A stretch of 64,000 nucleotides of DNA from Herbaspirillum seropedicae (GCF_001040945.1 NZ_CP011930.1:1364001-1428000); one strand, 5' to 3'; counted from the stretch's first letter, positions 17,010 to 29,473 are shown. Notes: a model not told the origin generated them from the sequence alone. Made by a program: numbers and translations.

Positions 17010-17129
17010 TCTCACGTGACTGGCGAAACGCCGGCAAAAGCCGGCCAAGATGGGGATCCATCGGGAAGCGTGAGATTTCAACAGCCGTGCGCCTGGGCAG
17101 CCGAATGGACAGTACGACTGAGGCTGCCC
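17010..17129 (+). promoter_or_regulatory. ZTP riboswitch (pfl motif) in the glyA leader
   Basis: Conserved pfl-motif elements are present in order. GTGACTGGCG (17016-17025) lies inside a closing stem TCTCACG/CGTGAGA (17010-17016 with 17069-17075). CGGGAAGCG (17062-17070) precedes the 3' strand, and GCGCCTGGGCAG (17089-17100) forms the pseudoknot half. Extra hairpins sit at 17030-17045 and 17049-17062. Bases 17095-17102 can alternatively pair with 17122-17129 as a terminator-like stem, so ligand binding should allow read-through. The class senses ZMP/ZTP, signals of 10-formyl-THF shortage, and commonly controls glyA and other one-carbon or purine genes. Confidence 0.88.
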
Positions 17130-17245
17130 GCAATCCCATTCTATTTTCTGGCCCTCATTCGATTTCGGAAGTCGAGCTACCGGCATGTCCGCATCCTGCC
17201 GGTGACGCGATCTTCGGCCGCAGCTCATCAATTTGGAGAAATACC

Positions 17246-18490
<1,245 letters not shown>

Positions 18491-18564
18491 ATCCCGGCCT
18501 GAGCCCAGGCAGGCCGGCGCAGTGCCGTCGCGCCAGCTTGCCGGGGCAGCTCGATGTATTACCG

Positions 18565-18592
18565 GAAGGCGCCCGTTGTTGCGGGCGCCTTC
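18565..18592 (+). terminator. Hairpin terminator after glyA
   Basis: Perfect 11-bp GC-rich stem (18565-18575 with 18582-18592) and a 6-base loop, but almost no T run, so termination may be partial before nrdR. The rest of 18491-18764 shows nothing else definite. Confidence 0.6.
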
Positions 18593-18764
18593 GCGTATCT
18601 GCCTCTCGGTACACTGGATTGACCGGCGCGTTGGTGTCATCGTGCCTACCCCGGTGCCGCTGCCGGCAGGGCGGATCTGGTCAGGTCTGATCTGATCTGA
18701 TCAGTCCGTCACGAAGTGCGAGGGCGCCGCCCTCTTTGTCTAGTCCAAGGGATTTATCGCCGCC

Positions 18765-19244
18765 ATGAAGTGCCCATTCTGCAATCACGAAGACACCCCG
18801 GTGCTGGACACGCGCCTGTCCGAAGACGGCCACTCCATCCGCCGTCGTCGCCGCTGCGGCAATTGCGACAAGCGCTTCACCACCTATGAGCGCATCGAGC
18901 TGACCTTGCCGGTGATCGTCAAGAAGAATGGCAGCCGTACCGAGTTCGATCCGGCCAAGCTGCGCGGCAGCCTCATGCTGGCCTTGCGCAAGCGCCCGGT
19001 GTCCGCCGAGGCGGTGGACATGGCGATCCAGAGCATCCAGGACAAGCTGCTGCAGAGTGGTGAGCGGGAAGTGATGTCGGGTCAGATCGGCGAGCTGGTC
19101 ATGCGCGAACTGAAGCGCCTGGACAAGATCGCCTATATCCGCTTTGCCTCGGTGTACAAGAGTTTCGAGGACGTCGCCGAATTCCAGGACGCCATCGCCG
19201 AGGTAGGGCAGGAGCGCAAGGGCGCCAAGCGACGCGACGATTAG
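18765..19244 (+). CDS. nrdR: Transcriptional repressor NrdR
   Basis: A 159-residue regulator of ribonucleotide reductase genes. A zinc ribbon is formed by Cys3, Cys6, Cys31 and Cys34 with the [21 protein letters not shown]-binding segment, followed by an ATP-cone domain (about 49-139) that senses ATP/dATP. It binds NrdR boxes upstream of nrd operons. It lies 274 bases after glyA. Confidence 0.96.
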   Translation: MKCPFCNHEDTPVLDTRLSEDGHSIRRRRRCGNCDKRFTTYERIELTLPVIVKKNGSRTEFDPAKLRGSLMLALRKRPVSAEAVDMAIQSIQDKLLQSGEREVMSGQIGELVMRELKRLDKIAYIRFASVYKSFEDVAEFQDAIAEVGQERKGAKRRDD

Positions 19245-19303
19245 CGTGCGCGGAACCCATCAATGAGAGAAGCGCACCCTTCTTGCGGTGCGCAGGCATA
19301 AAA

Positions 19304-19331
19304 AAAAACGGCTGCATATGCAGCCGTTTTT
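19304..19331. terminator. Bidirectional terminator between nrdR and 6S RNA
   Basis: A 28-bp palindrome with A-run and T-run ends and a GC-rich centre (CGGCTGCATATGCAGCCG). It can terminate nrdR on the plus strand and the 6S RNA transcript on the minus strand. Confidence 0.88.
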
Positions 19332-19340
19332 CTTGAATCA

Positions 19341-19511
19341 AGCCCCGCCTGTGCCGCTGTGCCGGCATCCTGAACCTGACGGTTCAAGTTGGTTGCAGTA
19401 GTTCAATTTCGGGTTCATCGGACTAGCGACGCTCACGCCCATCAAACGATCCCACAACCTATGCTCGTAAATGGTTCAAGGAATATATGGCAATCGCGAA
19501 CACGGCAGGAG
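19341..19511 (-). ncRNA. ssrS: 6S RNA
   Basis: The minus strand downstream of zapA encodes a structured RNA of about 170 bases, the usual genomic position of 6S RNA. The 3' half contains AACTTGAACCGTCAGGTTCA, matching the 6S pattern CTTGAACC-loop-GGTTCAAG. The ends (CCTGCCGTGT near 19508-19499 and ACAGCGGCACAGG near 19360-19348) can pair as the closing stem. 6S RNA binds sigma-70 RNA polymerase in stationary phase by mimicking an open promoter. Boundaries are approximate. Confidence 0.8.
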
Positions 19512-19517
19512 TACGAA

Positions 19518-19545
19518 GTCTAACGCATTCGCTGCCACGATCCAA
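19518..19545 (-). promoter_or_regulatory. Probable promoter of 6S RNA
   Basis: Minus-strand TTGGAT (19545-19540) and TTAGAC (19523-19518) with a 16-base spacer, placing the start near 19511. A tandem direct repeat (GAACCTATT twice, about 19583-19600) lies upstream. Confidence 0.5.
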
Positions 19546-19642
19546 GGCCTGTGTGAATTTTTCCCCGAGGATTTTGTAACTAGAACCTATTGAACCTATT
19601 GATGAAATGGGTTCTGGTTTTTCCTGCACGTCGCACCATGAA

Positions 19643-19669
19643 AAAATGGCTGCCCAGGGCAGCCATTTT
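19643..19669 (-). terminator. Terminator after zapA
   Basis: Minus-strand AAAATGGCTGCC stem pairing with GGCAGCCATTTT around a short loop, then a T run (complement of 19641-19646). It separates the zapA transcript from 6S RNA. Confidence 0.82.
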
Positions 19670-19711
19670 GCATCGCCGATACCGATACTGACACCGGATG
19701 TCGCTGATGGG

Positions 19712-20029
19712 TCAGAACAGTTTTTCCTGCGGGGCAAGCGCCTGATCGACCACCTCGGTGATCGTGGCGATCTGCTGCTGCCACTGGGCCAGGGTCATGC
19801 CGGCGAACGGACCTTCATTGCGTTGCATGCTCAGCAACTCGGCAGCGATGCCCAGGCCCGCCATCACGGCAATGCGGTCGGTGCCCTTGATGCGCCCGGC
19901 GTCGCGGATGGCGCGCATCTTCTGGTCGAGATAGGCGACGGCGTGGTGCAGGGCGGCCTGTTCGCCCTCCTGGCACGCCAGGGTATAGGACTGGCCCATG
20001 ATCATGGCCTGGATCTGGATGGTGCTCAT
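19712..20029 (-). CDS. zapA: Cell division protein ZapA
   Basis: A 105-residue cytosolic protein that bundles FtsZ filaments at the division ring. It has the beta-strand N-terminus with IMGQSYTLAC, the conserved HHAVAYLDQKMRAIRDAGRIKGTDRIAVMAGLGIAAELL region and a C-terminal helix for dimer and tetramer formation. It overlaps the upstream small coiled-coil gene by 4 bases (ATGA), so the two are co-translated. Confidence 0.93.
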   Translation of the reverse strand: MSTIQIQAMIMGQSYTLACQEGEQAALHHAVAYLDQKMRAIRDAGRIKGTDRIAVMAGLGIAAELLSMQRNEGPFAGMTLAQWQQQIATITEVVDQALAPQEKLF

Positions 20030-20256
20030 GCGGCCTCCTCATTGGCGGGCGCCGCTTCTTCCTCGGCCACCGGCAATTGCGCCAGGACGGCAGAGACGCG
20101 CCGGTAGGCTTCGTCCACGCGGTGGTTGAGCGTGGCGTTGTCTTCGGAAAGTCCTTTGACTTTCCGGCGCAGCTCGGCGTTTTCCTCGCGCAGGCGTTGC
20201 GCCAGTTGGGCCAGCTGGGAGACTTTTTCAGCCAGTTGCAGGAATTCGGAACTCAT
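20026..20256 (-). CDS. ZapB-like / DUF904-type coiled-coil division protein
   Basis: A 76-residue protein starting at ATG 20256 (an upstream extension to 20322 lacks support). Residues 5-60 form a continuous heptad coiled coil (LAEKVSQLAQLAQRLREENA), as in ZapB and the TIGR02449 family; the tail is Glu/Ala-rich. Genes of this type regularly precede zapA in betaproteobacteria, and the 4-base overlap supports a partnership at the Z-ring. Confidence 0.8.
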   Translation of the reverse strand: MSSEFLQLAEKVSQLAQLAQRLREENAELRRKVKGLSEDNATLNHRVDEAYRRVSAVLAQLPVAEEEAAPANEEAA

Positions 20257-20434
20257 GTGTTGAATGTTCGCAGGATGGGAATTGTGCTGACCGGCCTTAT
20301 CGGTGTGGTCAGCAATCTTCAATTATAAGCCCATTGCACCGCGCCCAGAACAAGAAGGGACGCCAGGGCCGGCCGGAAGAGCTTGGTCCACGGTCAGCCG
20401 CATTGGTTCCTCCCGGATGCTGACGCGATGTCGC

Positions 20435-21130
20435 TCACTCGCCCCTGCGCACTGCCTGGCCATGCAGGCGCATATAGCCCTGCTGCAGCACGAAGTTGTC
20501 GAAGGCGGTCAGCAGCGGGTGGTATTTCTCGCTGTTGCGCTCCAGTTGCATCAAGGCATAGCCCACGGCTTCCAGCGTCGAGAGTTGTTCGGGCTTGTGC
20601 GATTTGCGGATGGTGTAGCGCGAGGCCGGCGTGTCGGACAGCACCAGGCGGGGCAGGGTTTGCAGGATGGGGTTCTCGAAGAGCATCTTGCGGCTTTTGC
20701 GCCAGGTGCCGTCGAGGATCACCAGGCGCACGCGCTGGAATTGCTCCTGTCCTTCCACCCTCATCGTGCGCGCGTCGAAGTAGGTGGTGGCCGAGGTGCT
20801 GGCGTCGTCCGTATAGAGCAGCACCGGATGGACCTTCTCGCTGGGGCTGACGTTGCGCAGCCGGGAAGGGCCATGCAGGAGCGCCTCCAGTTCGTCCGTG
20901 TCGAAGACCGAGCCGACCACCAGCTTGCTGGCCGGCAGGCTCAGGTGCAGCAGGCGCACGCTGTTCTTGGCATTGCCCACTTCCAGGGGATGTTGCAGGA
21001 TCAGCACGTCGAACGCATGGTCGATGGGCGAGGTCCAGTGGCAGATGCAAGCCGTCATGGCGCGCTGGCAGATCGGGCAAAGCAGTCTGCGGGACGCGGG
21101 TTGAGCGTGTTGATCGAGCGGGGAAACCAA
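20435..21130 (-). CDS. DTW-domain tRNA aminocarboxypropyltransferase (TapT-like)
   Basis: A 231-residue protein of the DTW family. It has an N-terminal Cys pair region (CPICQRAMTACIC) likely to bind metal, then the diagnostic DGTWRKSRKM motif (about 140-149) and SRYTIRKSHKPEQLSTLEAV. TapT uses S-adenosylmethionine to make acp3U at tRNA position 47. Its bacterial assignment rests on E. coli YfiP. It is monocistronic here, between the zap cluster and recG. Confidence 0.85.
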   Translation of the reverse strand: MVSPLDQHAQPASRRLLCPICQRAMTACICHWTSPIDHAFDVLILQHPLEVGNAKNSVRLLHLSLPASKLVVGSVFDTDELEALLHGPSRLRNVSPSEKVHPVLLYTDDASTSATTYFDARTMRVEGQEQFQRVRLVILDGTWRKSRKMLFENPILQTLPRLVLSDTPASRYTIRKSHKPEQLSTLEAVGYALMQLERNSEKYHPLLTAFDNFVLQQGYMRLHGQAVRRGE

Positions 21131-21252
21131 AATGATGGGCCTTCTTTAGGGTGCGCAATGGTTCATCTTGCTGCCGGCGAGCCCCTATTTGCGCTTTTCA
21201 GGCCACCGGCACGACAGTTCATCTCGGTAGGCTAGATTGATCCCTGCATCGT

Positions 21253-21352
21253 TCGACGTCAATCGACATTAAGCGAAGATACTCTCGATTTTTAGGGATA
21301 TTGAAATGCAATTTTAACCAGAGTGAAGGCCGGCCCTTGTCGACGTCAATCG
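21253..21352. repeat. Pair of 13-base direct repeats between the DTW gene and recG
   Basis: TCGACGTCAATCG occurs at 21253-21265 and again at 21340-21352, 87 bases apart, in a gap of 270 bases without a gene. The repeat could be regulatory or a chance duplication. Confidence 0.45.
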
Positions 21353-21400
21353 TTTGATACAAGCTGTAAGGCTTTGTTGACGCATAACACGCCTCACCCC

Positions 21401-23569
21401 TTACACTTTGAGATAATCTTCCCGTCCTCCGAGCCAGCGGGCCAGATGACGATCGACGATGTCCGGGGCGTGCTGGAGCAGCGCCTGGGCCGTATCGCGC
21501 GCCTTTTCCACCAGCCACTGGTCGGTGGCCAGGTCGGCGAAGCGCAGCATGGCTTCACCCGACTGGCGCGCACCGAGGAATTCGCCGGGGCCGCGGATGT
21601 CCAGGTCGCGCCGGGCGATCTCGAAGCCGTCCGTGGTTTCGCGCATGGTGGCCAGGCGCTGTTTGGCCGTGCCGCCCAGCGGCCCCTGATAGAGCAGCAG
21701 GCACACGCTGGCCGCCGATCCCCGTCCCACCCGCCCGCGCAACTGGTGCAGCTGCGACAGGCCGAAACGTTCGGCATGTTCGATCACCATCAGCGACGCA
21801 TTGGGCACATCCACGCCCACCTCGATGACCGTGGTGGCCACCAGCAGATGAATGGCGCCCCGGCTGAAGCCTTCCATGACCATCTGTTTTTCCACCGGTT
21901 TCATGCGGCCATGCACCAGGCCGATCTGCAGGTCGGGCAGGGCGGCCGAGAGCGCCGCATGGGTGTCGGTGGCGGTCTGCAACTGCAGCGCCTCGGATTC
22001 CTCGATGAGCGGACAGACCCAGTAGATCTGCTTGCCTTCCAGCGCGGCGGCATGGACCCGTTCGATCACCTCGTCCCGGCGGTTCTGGTCGATCACGCGC
22101 GTGACGATGGGTGAGCGGCCTGGCGGCAGTTCGTCGATCACCGATACTTCCAGATCGGCGTAATAGGTCATGGCCAGGGTGCGCGGGATGGGCGTGGCCG
22201 ACATCATCAACTGGTGCGGCACGGCCGGCGAGTCGTGATCGGCCGGGTTGAAGCTCTTGTTGCGCAAGGCCAGCCGCTGGCCGACGCCGAAGCGGTGTTG
22301 CTCGTCCACGATCACCAGCCCCAGGTTCTCGAATTGCACCGTGTCCTGGATCAGCGCGTGGGTGCCGATGACCAGCCGTGCCGCGCCGGACTCGATGTGC
22401 GCCAGCGCCTCGGTCTTTTCCTTTTTCTTCTGGCTCCCGGAAAGCCAGGCCACGCCGACATCGAGCGGCTCCATCCAGGCAGCGATCTTGCGGAAATGCT
22501 GCTCGGCCAGGATTTCAGTGGGCGCCATCAGCACCGCCTGGCAGCCGCTGTCGATGGCCTGCGCCGCCGCCAGCGCCGCCACCACCGTCTTGCCGCTGCC
22601 TACGTCGCCCTGCAGCAGCCGCTGCATCGGGAAGGACTGGCGCAGGTCGGCGCGGATTTCTTCCAGGACGCGCTGTTGCGCCCCGGTCAGCTGGAAGGGC
22701 AGGAGCCTGGTCAGTTCCTCGGTAATGCGTCCAGTCACCGGCAGCGCGCGCGCGCTCTTGGCGCGGCGCGCCGCCTGGGCGCGCTTGAGCGAGAGCTGCT
22801 GGGCCAGCAGCTCGTCGAATTTCATCCGTATCCAGGCCGGGTGGGATTTCTCGATGAGCGCATGTTCATCCACGTCCGGCGGCGGGTTGTGCAGCAGGCG
22901 CACCGAAGGCTCGAAGGCGGCCAGGTTCAGCGTGGCCAGCATCGAGGGCGGCAGCGTATCGCTCCAGTCCAGCCGGCTCATGGCGTTGGCAATGGCCTTG
23001 CGCAGGTAGGCCTGGGACAGGCCCTCGCCGGCCGGATAGACGGGGGTGAGCACGTCCGGCAGCGGCGCGCCCTCGTTGACCACCTTGTAGGAGGGATGGA
23101 CCATCTCCGCGCCGAAAAAGCCGTGCCGCAATTCCCCGCGCACCCGCAGTCGCGTGCCTTCGGCCATTTGCTTGGTCTGGCTGCCGTAGAAGTTGAGGAA
23201 GCGCAGGGTGAGCTGGCCGCTGTCGTCGCCCACGGTCACGATCAACTGCCGACGCGGGCGGAACTGCACCTCGCAGGAGCTCACCACGCCTTCCACCTGC
23301 ACGGTCTGCAAGCCGCGCATGGAGGCTTCGGCGATGCTCATGAGGCTGGTTTCATCCTCATAGCGCAGCGGCAGGTGCAGCACCAGGTCCATGTCGTTGT
23401 GCAGGCCCAGCTTGGCCAGCTTGTTTTCGGGCTTTGCAGCCGGCTTTGCAGCCGATTTTGCGGCGGTGGCCTTTTTCTTCGGGGCCGGCGGGCTGGTTTT
23501 CTTCGCGGTAGCGGGCATGCGGTCGGCGTTGGTTGGACGAGGAGCCATTGTGACTAGTCGCACGCGCAT
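21401..23569 (-). CDS. recG: ATP-dependent DNA helicase RecG
   Basis: A helicase of up to 722 residues that remodels stalled forks and Holliday junctions. An Ala/Lys/Pro-rich N-terminal extension (about 15-50) precedes a wedge/OB domain (GVVSSCEVQFRPRRQLIVTV) and superfamily 2 motifs: GDVGSGKT (motif I), VDEQHRFG (II, DEQH), MSATPIPRT (III), and HQLRGRVGRG (VI). The length slightly exceeds the usual 690 because of the extension. The start is uncertain (23569, 23548 and a later ATG near 23518 are all in frame, none with a good ribosome site). Confidence 0.94.
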   Translation of the reverse strand: MRVRLVTMAPRPTNADRMPATAKKTSPPAPKKKATAAKSAAKPAAKPENKLAKLGLHNDMDLVLHLPLRYEDETSLMSIAEASMRGLQTVQVEGVVSSCEVQFRPRRQLIVTVGDDSGQLTLRFLNFYGSQTKQMAEGTRLRVRGELRHGFFGAEMVHPSYKVVNEGAPLPDVLTPVYPAGEGLSQAYLRKAIANAMSRLDWSDTLPPSMLATLNLAAFEPSVRLLHNPPPDVDEHALIEKSHPAWIRMKFDELLAQQLSLKRAQAARRAKSARALPVTGRITEELTRLLPFQLTGAQQRVLEEIRADLRQSFPMQRLLQGDVGSGKTVVAALAAAQAIDSGCQAVLMAPTEILAEQHFRKIAAWMEPLDVGVAWLSGSQKKKEKTEALAHIESGAARLVIGTHALIQDTVQFENLGLVIVDEQHRFGVGQRLALRNKSFNPADHDSPAVPHQLMMSATPIPRTLAMTYYADLEVSVIDELPPGRSPIVTRVIDQNRRDEVIERVHAAALEGKQIYWVCPLIEESEALQLQTATDTHAALSAALPDLQIGLVHGRMKPVEKQMVMEGFSRGAIHLLVATTVIEVGVDVPNASLMVIEHAERFGLSQLHQLRGRVGRGSAASVCLLLYQGPLGGTAKQRLATMRETTDGFEIARRDLDIRGPGEFLGARQSGEAMLRFADLATDQWLVEKARDTAQALLQHAPDIVDRHLARWLGGREDYLKV

Positions 23570-23728
23570 ATGGGAAAAACGCGCAGACAGCGTAAAATAG
23601 CGGGTTACGCTATTTTACTGTGAATATTTACAGTATCAATCCCGCCGGCAACACTTCTTGCCCGGGAAGCGCCCTGGCGCAGCGCCACGAGCGCCGCCGC
23701 GCATCGCCTCCACCCATATTTTGCACGC

Positions 23729-25905
<2,177 letters not shown>

Positions 25906-25927
25906 TGAGGGCCAGCTGGCGCTGGCG

Positions 25928-27742
25928 CTAACGCGGGTGGGCCTGCCGGGCTTGCCCCGACAGGCGTTGCAACTGCTCCCACAATTGCGCCGGCGCAACC
26001 GGCTTGTGCAGCATCGGAATGCCGCTCTCGGCGGCCTCGCGCAGCCGCGCCGGCGCGGTGTCACCGGTGATGAGCAGGGCGCTGACCGGCTTGCCCAGCA
26101 CGCGCCGCACGACAGCGATGGCGTCGGTGCCGTTGCTGTGCTGGCGCAGGCGGTAGTCGCTGATGACCAGCTCCGGCAGATGTTGCTGCGCCAGCGCCTC
26201 GGCCTGTTCCAGCGACTCGGCGCAGTGACAGCGGCAGCCCCAGTGTTCCAGCAGTTGCGCCATGCTCTCGCGCACGCGCTGGTCATCGTCGATCAGCAAG
26301 ACCCGCAAGCCATGCAGATCATGCCGCACCGGCGGCGGTAGCGGCCGCAAGGCCGCCGCCAGGGAGGCGTCGTCCTGGCGCGCCAGGGGCAGCGTCAGGC
26401 GGAACACGCTGCCGCGTCCCGGGACCGATTGCACGCTCAGCGTAAGCCCCTGCAGGCGCGCCAGCCCTTGGGCGATGGCCAGGCCCAGCCCGAGACCCTT
26501 GCGATGGTCCCGCTCGGGATTGCCCAACTGGCGGAACTCTTCAAAGATCTCTTGCTGCTGGGCCGCAGAAATGCCGGCCCCGGTATCCCATACTTCCAGC
26601 CAGGCCTGCCCACCGCGCTGGCGGCAGGCCACCAGGATGCCGCCACGGTCGGTGTAGCGGATGGCGTTGGAAACCAGGTTGCGCAGGATCAGTTCGGTCA
26701 GCGAAGCATCGGCGCTGACCACCGCCCGGCTCTCGCGGCAGCGAAACACCAGCCCCTTGGCTTCGGCCTGCGCGGCCATTTCCTGGCTGATGCGGCCGAC
26801 CAGCGCCTGTACCCTGAAGCGGGTGACCTGAGGCTCCACCACCCCGGCTTCGATGCGCGAATAATCCAGCAAGGTATGCAGCATGTCAGCGCAGTTGTCG
26901 GCCGCACGGCGCAGCTTGGCGACCACATCGCGCTGCATGGGGTCCAGCGGCGTCGTGTTGAGCACCTCCAGAAACAGGCCCTGCGCGTGGATAGGCTGGC
27001 GCAGGTCGTGGCTGGCCGCCGCCAGGAACTTGGACTTGGCCGCATTGGCCTGCTCGGCCTGGGCCAGCGCTTGCTGGGTCCTTTCGGATTCGTGCTGGAG
27101 CCGCCGGATCAGTTCGGTATTTTCATAGCGCAGCGTGATGGCCGCCTGGGCTGCACGCGCGCTGTTGCGCGCCTGCACCAGCAGCGAGGCCACGTAGAGC
27201 AGGGCCGCCGCGCTGAGCACCTGCAGCGAGGGATCGTGCATGATCCATACCCAGCCGGCCAGCATGCCCAGTTCCACGATGCAGAATGAAATGAAGACCG
27301 GCAGCACCGGGGAAAGGATGGACATCGAGTTGCCCGCCACCCCGGCCAGCACGCCGATGGCCAGGATGCTGCCGCCGGGACTGCCGGTGTCCAGGGCCAC
27401 CGCCGCCAACGCGCCCCATGCCGCGCCGTCCAGGCCATGCAACAGCATGAGCCGGCGGCGCACCGCGCCGATCTGCTGCGGTGTGATGCTCATGGCCAGT
27501 ATGCGCCGGGCATCGGCAAAATCGATCAGCTTGGAGACGATCACTCCGCCGGCCCAGGCCAGCAGCGGCCACAGTCCAGCGCGCTCGCCCAGGGCATAGA
27601 CGATCAGCAGCGCCACCAGGATGCCGGGCACCACCGAGCTGCCCAGGTTGCCGCACAGCAGCCGGATCTGTTCCACCTGGATCTGGTGCGCCACGGCGTC
27701 TGGCGCAAGGGTGCCGGGACGAGGCGGGGAGGACGCGTCCAT
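25928..27742 (-). CDS. Membrane hybrid sensor histidine kinase with C-terminal receiver
   Basis: A 604-residue protein. The N-terminus has about five or six membrane helices (30-190), then a short coiled coil (205-240). A HisKA domain has the H-box FLAAASHDLRQPIHAQ (His about 245), HATPase follows with NLVSNAIRYT and DTGAGI and KGLGLGLAI boxes, and a receiver lies at about 475-590 with RVLLIDDDQRV and the acceptor Asp in LVISDYRL. It is 4 bases downstream of the LuxR-type regulator gene, its likely partner. The H-box variant HDLRQP is typical of kinases paired with such regulators. The stimulus is unknown. Confidence 0.88.
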   Translation of the reverse strand: MDASSPPRPGTLAPDAVAHQIQVEQIRLLCGNLGSSVVPGILVALLIVYALGERAGLWPLLAWAGGVIVSKLIDFADARRILAMSITPQQIGAVRRRLMLLHGLDGAAWGALAAVALDTGSPGGSILAIGVLAGVAGNSMSILSPVLPVFISFCIVELGMLAGWVWIMHDPSLQVLSAAALLYVASLLVQARNSARAAQAAITLRYENTELIRRLQHESERTQQALAQAEQANAAKSKFLAAASHDLRQPIHAQGLFLEVLNTTPLDPMQRDVVAKLRRAADNCADMLHTLLDYSRIEAGVVEPQVTRFRVQALVGRISQEMAAQAEAKGLVFRCRESRAVVSADASLTELILRNLVSNAIRYTDRGGILVACRQRGGQAWLEVWDTGAGISAAQQQEIFEEFRQLGNPERDHRKGLGLGLAIAQGLARLQGLTLSVQSVPGRGSVFRLTLPLARQDDASLAAALRPLPPPVRHDLHGLRVLLIDDDQRVRESMAQLLEHWGCRCHCAESLEQAEALAQQHLPELVISDYRLRQHSNGTDAIAVVRRVLGKPVSALLITGDTAPARLREAAESGIPMLHKPVAPAQLWEQLQRLSGQARQAHPR

Positions 27743-27746
27743 GGCC

Positions 27747-28361
27747 TCAGCTGACCAGGCCGCGCCGGCGCGCTGCGAAGGCCGCCTCGGCGCGGTTGTC
27801 CACGTCCAGCGCCAGGAGGATGGCCTGGACGTGGCCGCGAATGGTGTTTTCCGACAGGTTCAGCCGCCGCCCGATGGCCTTGTTGGTCAGGCCCTGGCTC
27901 AGCAGCCCCAGCACCTCGTACTGGCGCGGCGTGAACTGGGCCTTGTCATCGGGCTGGTCGCCGCGCAGGTTCTGGCAGGGCGTGAGCCCACCGCCGACCT
28001 TGGCGATCACGGCCATGATGTGTTCTGCCGTGGCCGCCTTGGAGACGAAGGCCGATGCGCCGCGCTGGAGCGCCTGGCGAACCGTATGGTCGGTGTCGTC
28101 GGCCGACAGGATGATGGCGGGCACGCCCGGCCATCTGCGCGCCAGCACGGCCATGCCGTCGATGCCGTTGAGCCCGCCCAGCTGGATATCGATCAACAGC
28201 AGGGTGGGCGCGTCTTCCTCGTCGCCTTGCAGGTGCAGCGCCTCTTCCAGCGAGGCTGCTTCGGACAGGCGCGCCTGCGGCAGGCTGTTTTGCAGCACCA
28301 GGCGCAGGCCGCTGCGAAACAGGGCGTGATCATCAATGATGAGGAGATGAGGCGTGGACAT
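27747..28361 (-). CDS. NarL/LuxR-type response regulator
   Basis: A 204-residue regulator; ATG 28361 follows GGGAGG, while a TTG at 28367 is only an extension. The receiver domain (1-120) has acidic Asp10/Asp11, acceptor Asp58 in LLIDIQ, and Lys in FVSKAA. The C-terminal LuxR helix-turn-helix (about 140-200) has FTPRQYEVLGLLSQGLTNKAIGRRLNLSENTIRGHV. It probably binds DNA after phosphotransfer from the adjacent kinase. Targets are unknown. Confidence 0.9.
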   Translation of the reverse strand: MSTPHLLIIDDHALFRSGLRLVLQNSLPQARLSEAASLEEALHLQGDEEDAPTLLLIDIQLGGLNGIDGMAVLARRWPGVPAIILSADDTDHTVRQALQRGASAFVSKAATAEHIMAVIAKVGGGLTPCQNLRGDQPDDKAQFTPRQYEVLGLLSQGLTNKAIGRRLNLSENTIRGHVQAILLALDVDNRAEAAFAARRRGLVS

Positions 28362-28519
28362 CGGCAAGGCATCCTCCCACAGTCCTTGTGACGGACTGCC
28401 GGTATGGTTGGGATTTTTATGCCGCGATTCTACGCCTTAATTCCGGCTGCCAGCTGTCAGCTGTGAACTGCCGACGGCCTCACATGATCTGGCGCAGCCG
28501 GCGGGTTTGGCGGCGGGGT

Positions 28520-29473
28520 TCAGCAGGGAGCGCCGCCTTGGGCGCGCTGACGGAGGGTTTCAAGGGATCGTGCGTCCAGCGCCTGCCAGGGAGAGGTCCC
28601 GGCGATGCGCATGGTCTGCGTCCACTCCTGCCAATCCTGGCCGGCCTGCTGGTACAGCACTAGCAGGTCGTGCGGCGCCAGTTGCAACTGCGCCAGCGCG
28701 GTCCCGGCCCGGGCTAGCGCCGCCTGGGCCTGCTGCGCCGGGCCGCAGCCCAGCTCAGCCATGGCCTGCGCCAGATGCAGGGTCCAGACGATCTCGTCCT
28801 GGCGCGTGGCGGCGATCTCGCCGATGACCACGGGGGTTTCATAGTGCAGCACGGCGTCGCAGAAGAGGTCGGGAATCTTCCAGTCCTGCATCAGCGCGGC
28901 GGCGATGTTGAGATGGTTGAAGCCGAACAGTGACTGTTCCATTGCCCGGCGGGCCGGCGCATCCAGGGCGCGCGTGAGCAGCGCCGAGTAGCCGGTCGGC
29001 TGCGCGGAGGCCAGGGTGAGCTTGCCGATGTTGGCCAGCAGGCCGGTGGTGAACATTTCGCCCAGCGGCGCTACGCGGAGCTGGCTGGTGACCGCCTGGG
29101 CGCTGCAGGCCATGGCAAAGCTGTGCGCCCAGAAGGCGGGCAGGCTGAAGTTGGCGCAGGAGGCCGGCGCCCGGGTTTCGGCCAGCGATAACGCCAGCGC
29201 CAGCTGGCGCACCGCCTGCAGACCCACCAGCAGGAGGCTGTCCATGCTCACCGAGGCAATCGGCCGCACCCGCTGGGCGTTGAGCACGTTGACGATGCGG
29301 ATGATGCGCCCCGATAGCGCCGGATCGGCCTGCACCAGGTGGATCAGTTCGGCCATGTCCGGATTGTCCTGGGCGCACAGCCGCATGATGGTCAGGCGCA
29401 CCCCGCCCGGTGACGGCAGGGCCTGGGCGCTGCGCAGCTTGTCAAACAGGGTCGGTTCGATGAAGGTCAGCAT
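28520..29473 (-). CDS. HDOD-domain signalling protein
   Basis: A 317-residue protein with an HDOD domain (about 15-215), recognisable from VQADPALSGRIIRIVNV, the AFWAHSFAMA helix and TTGLLANIGKLTLA. The last has ANIGK where true HD proteins have HDIGK, and enzymatic activity is not expected. HDOD proteins act in chemotaxis, motility and second-messenger signalling. The ATG immediately follows the stop of the HD-GYP gene (TGAATG), so it is the third cistron of that operon. Confidence 0.85.
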   Translation of the reverse strand: MLTFIEPTLFDKLRSAQALPSPGGVRLTIMRLCAQDNPDMAELIHLVQADPALSGRIIRIVNVLNAQRVRPIASVSMDSLLLVGLQAVRQLALALSLAETRAPASCANFSLPAFWAHSFAMACSAQAVTSQLRVAPLGEMFTTGLLANIGKLTLASAQPTGYSALLTRALDAPARRAMEQSLFGFNHLNIAAALMQDWKIPDLFCDAVLHYETPVVIGEIAATRQDEIVWTLHLAQAMAELGCGPAQQAQAALARAGTALAQLQLAPHDLLVLYQQAGQDWQEWTQTMRIAGTSPWQALDARSLETLRQRAQGGAPC

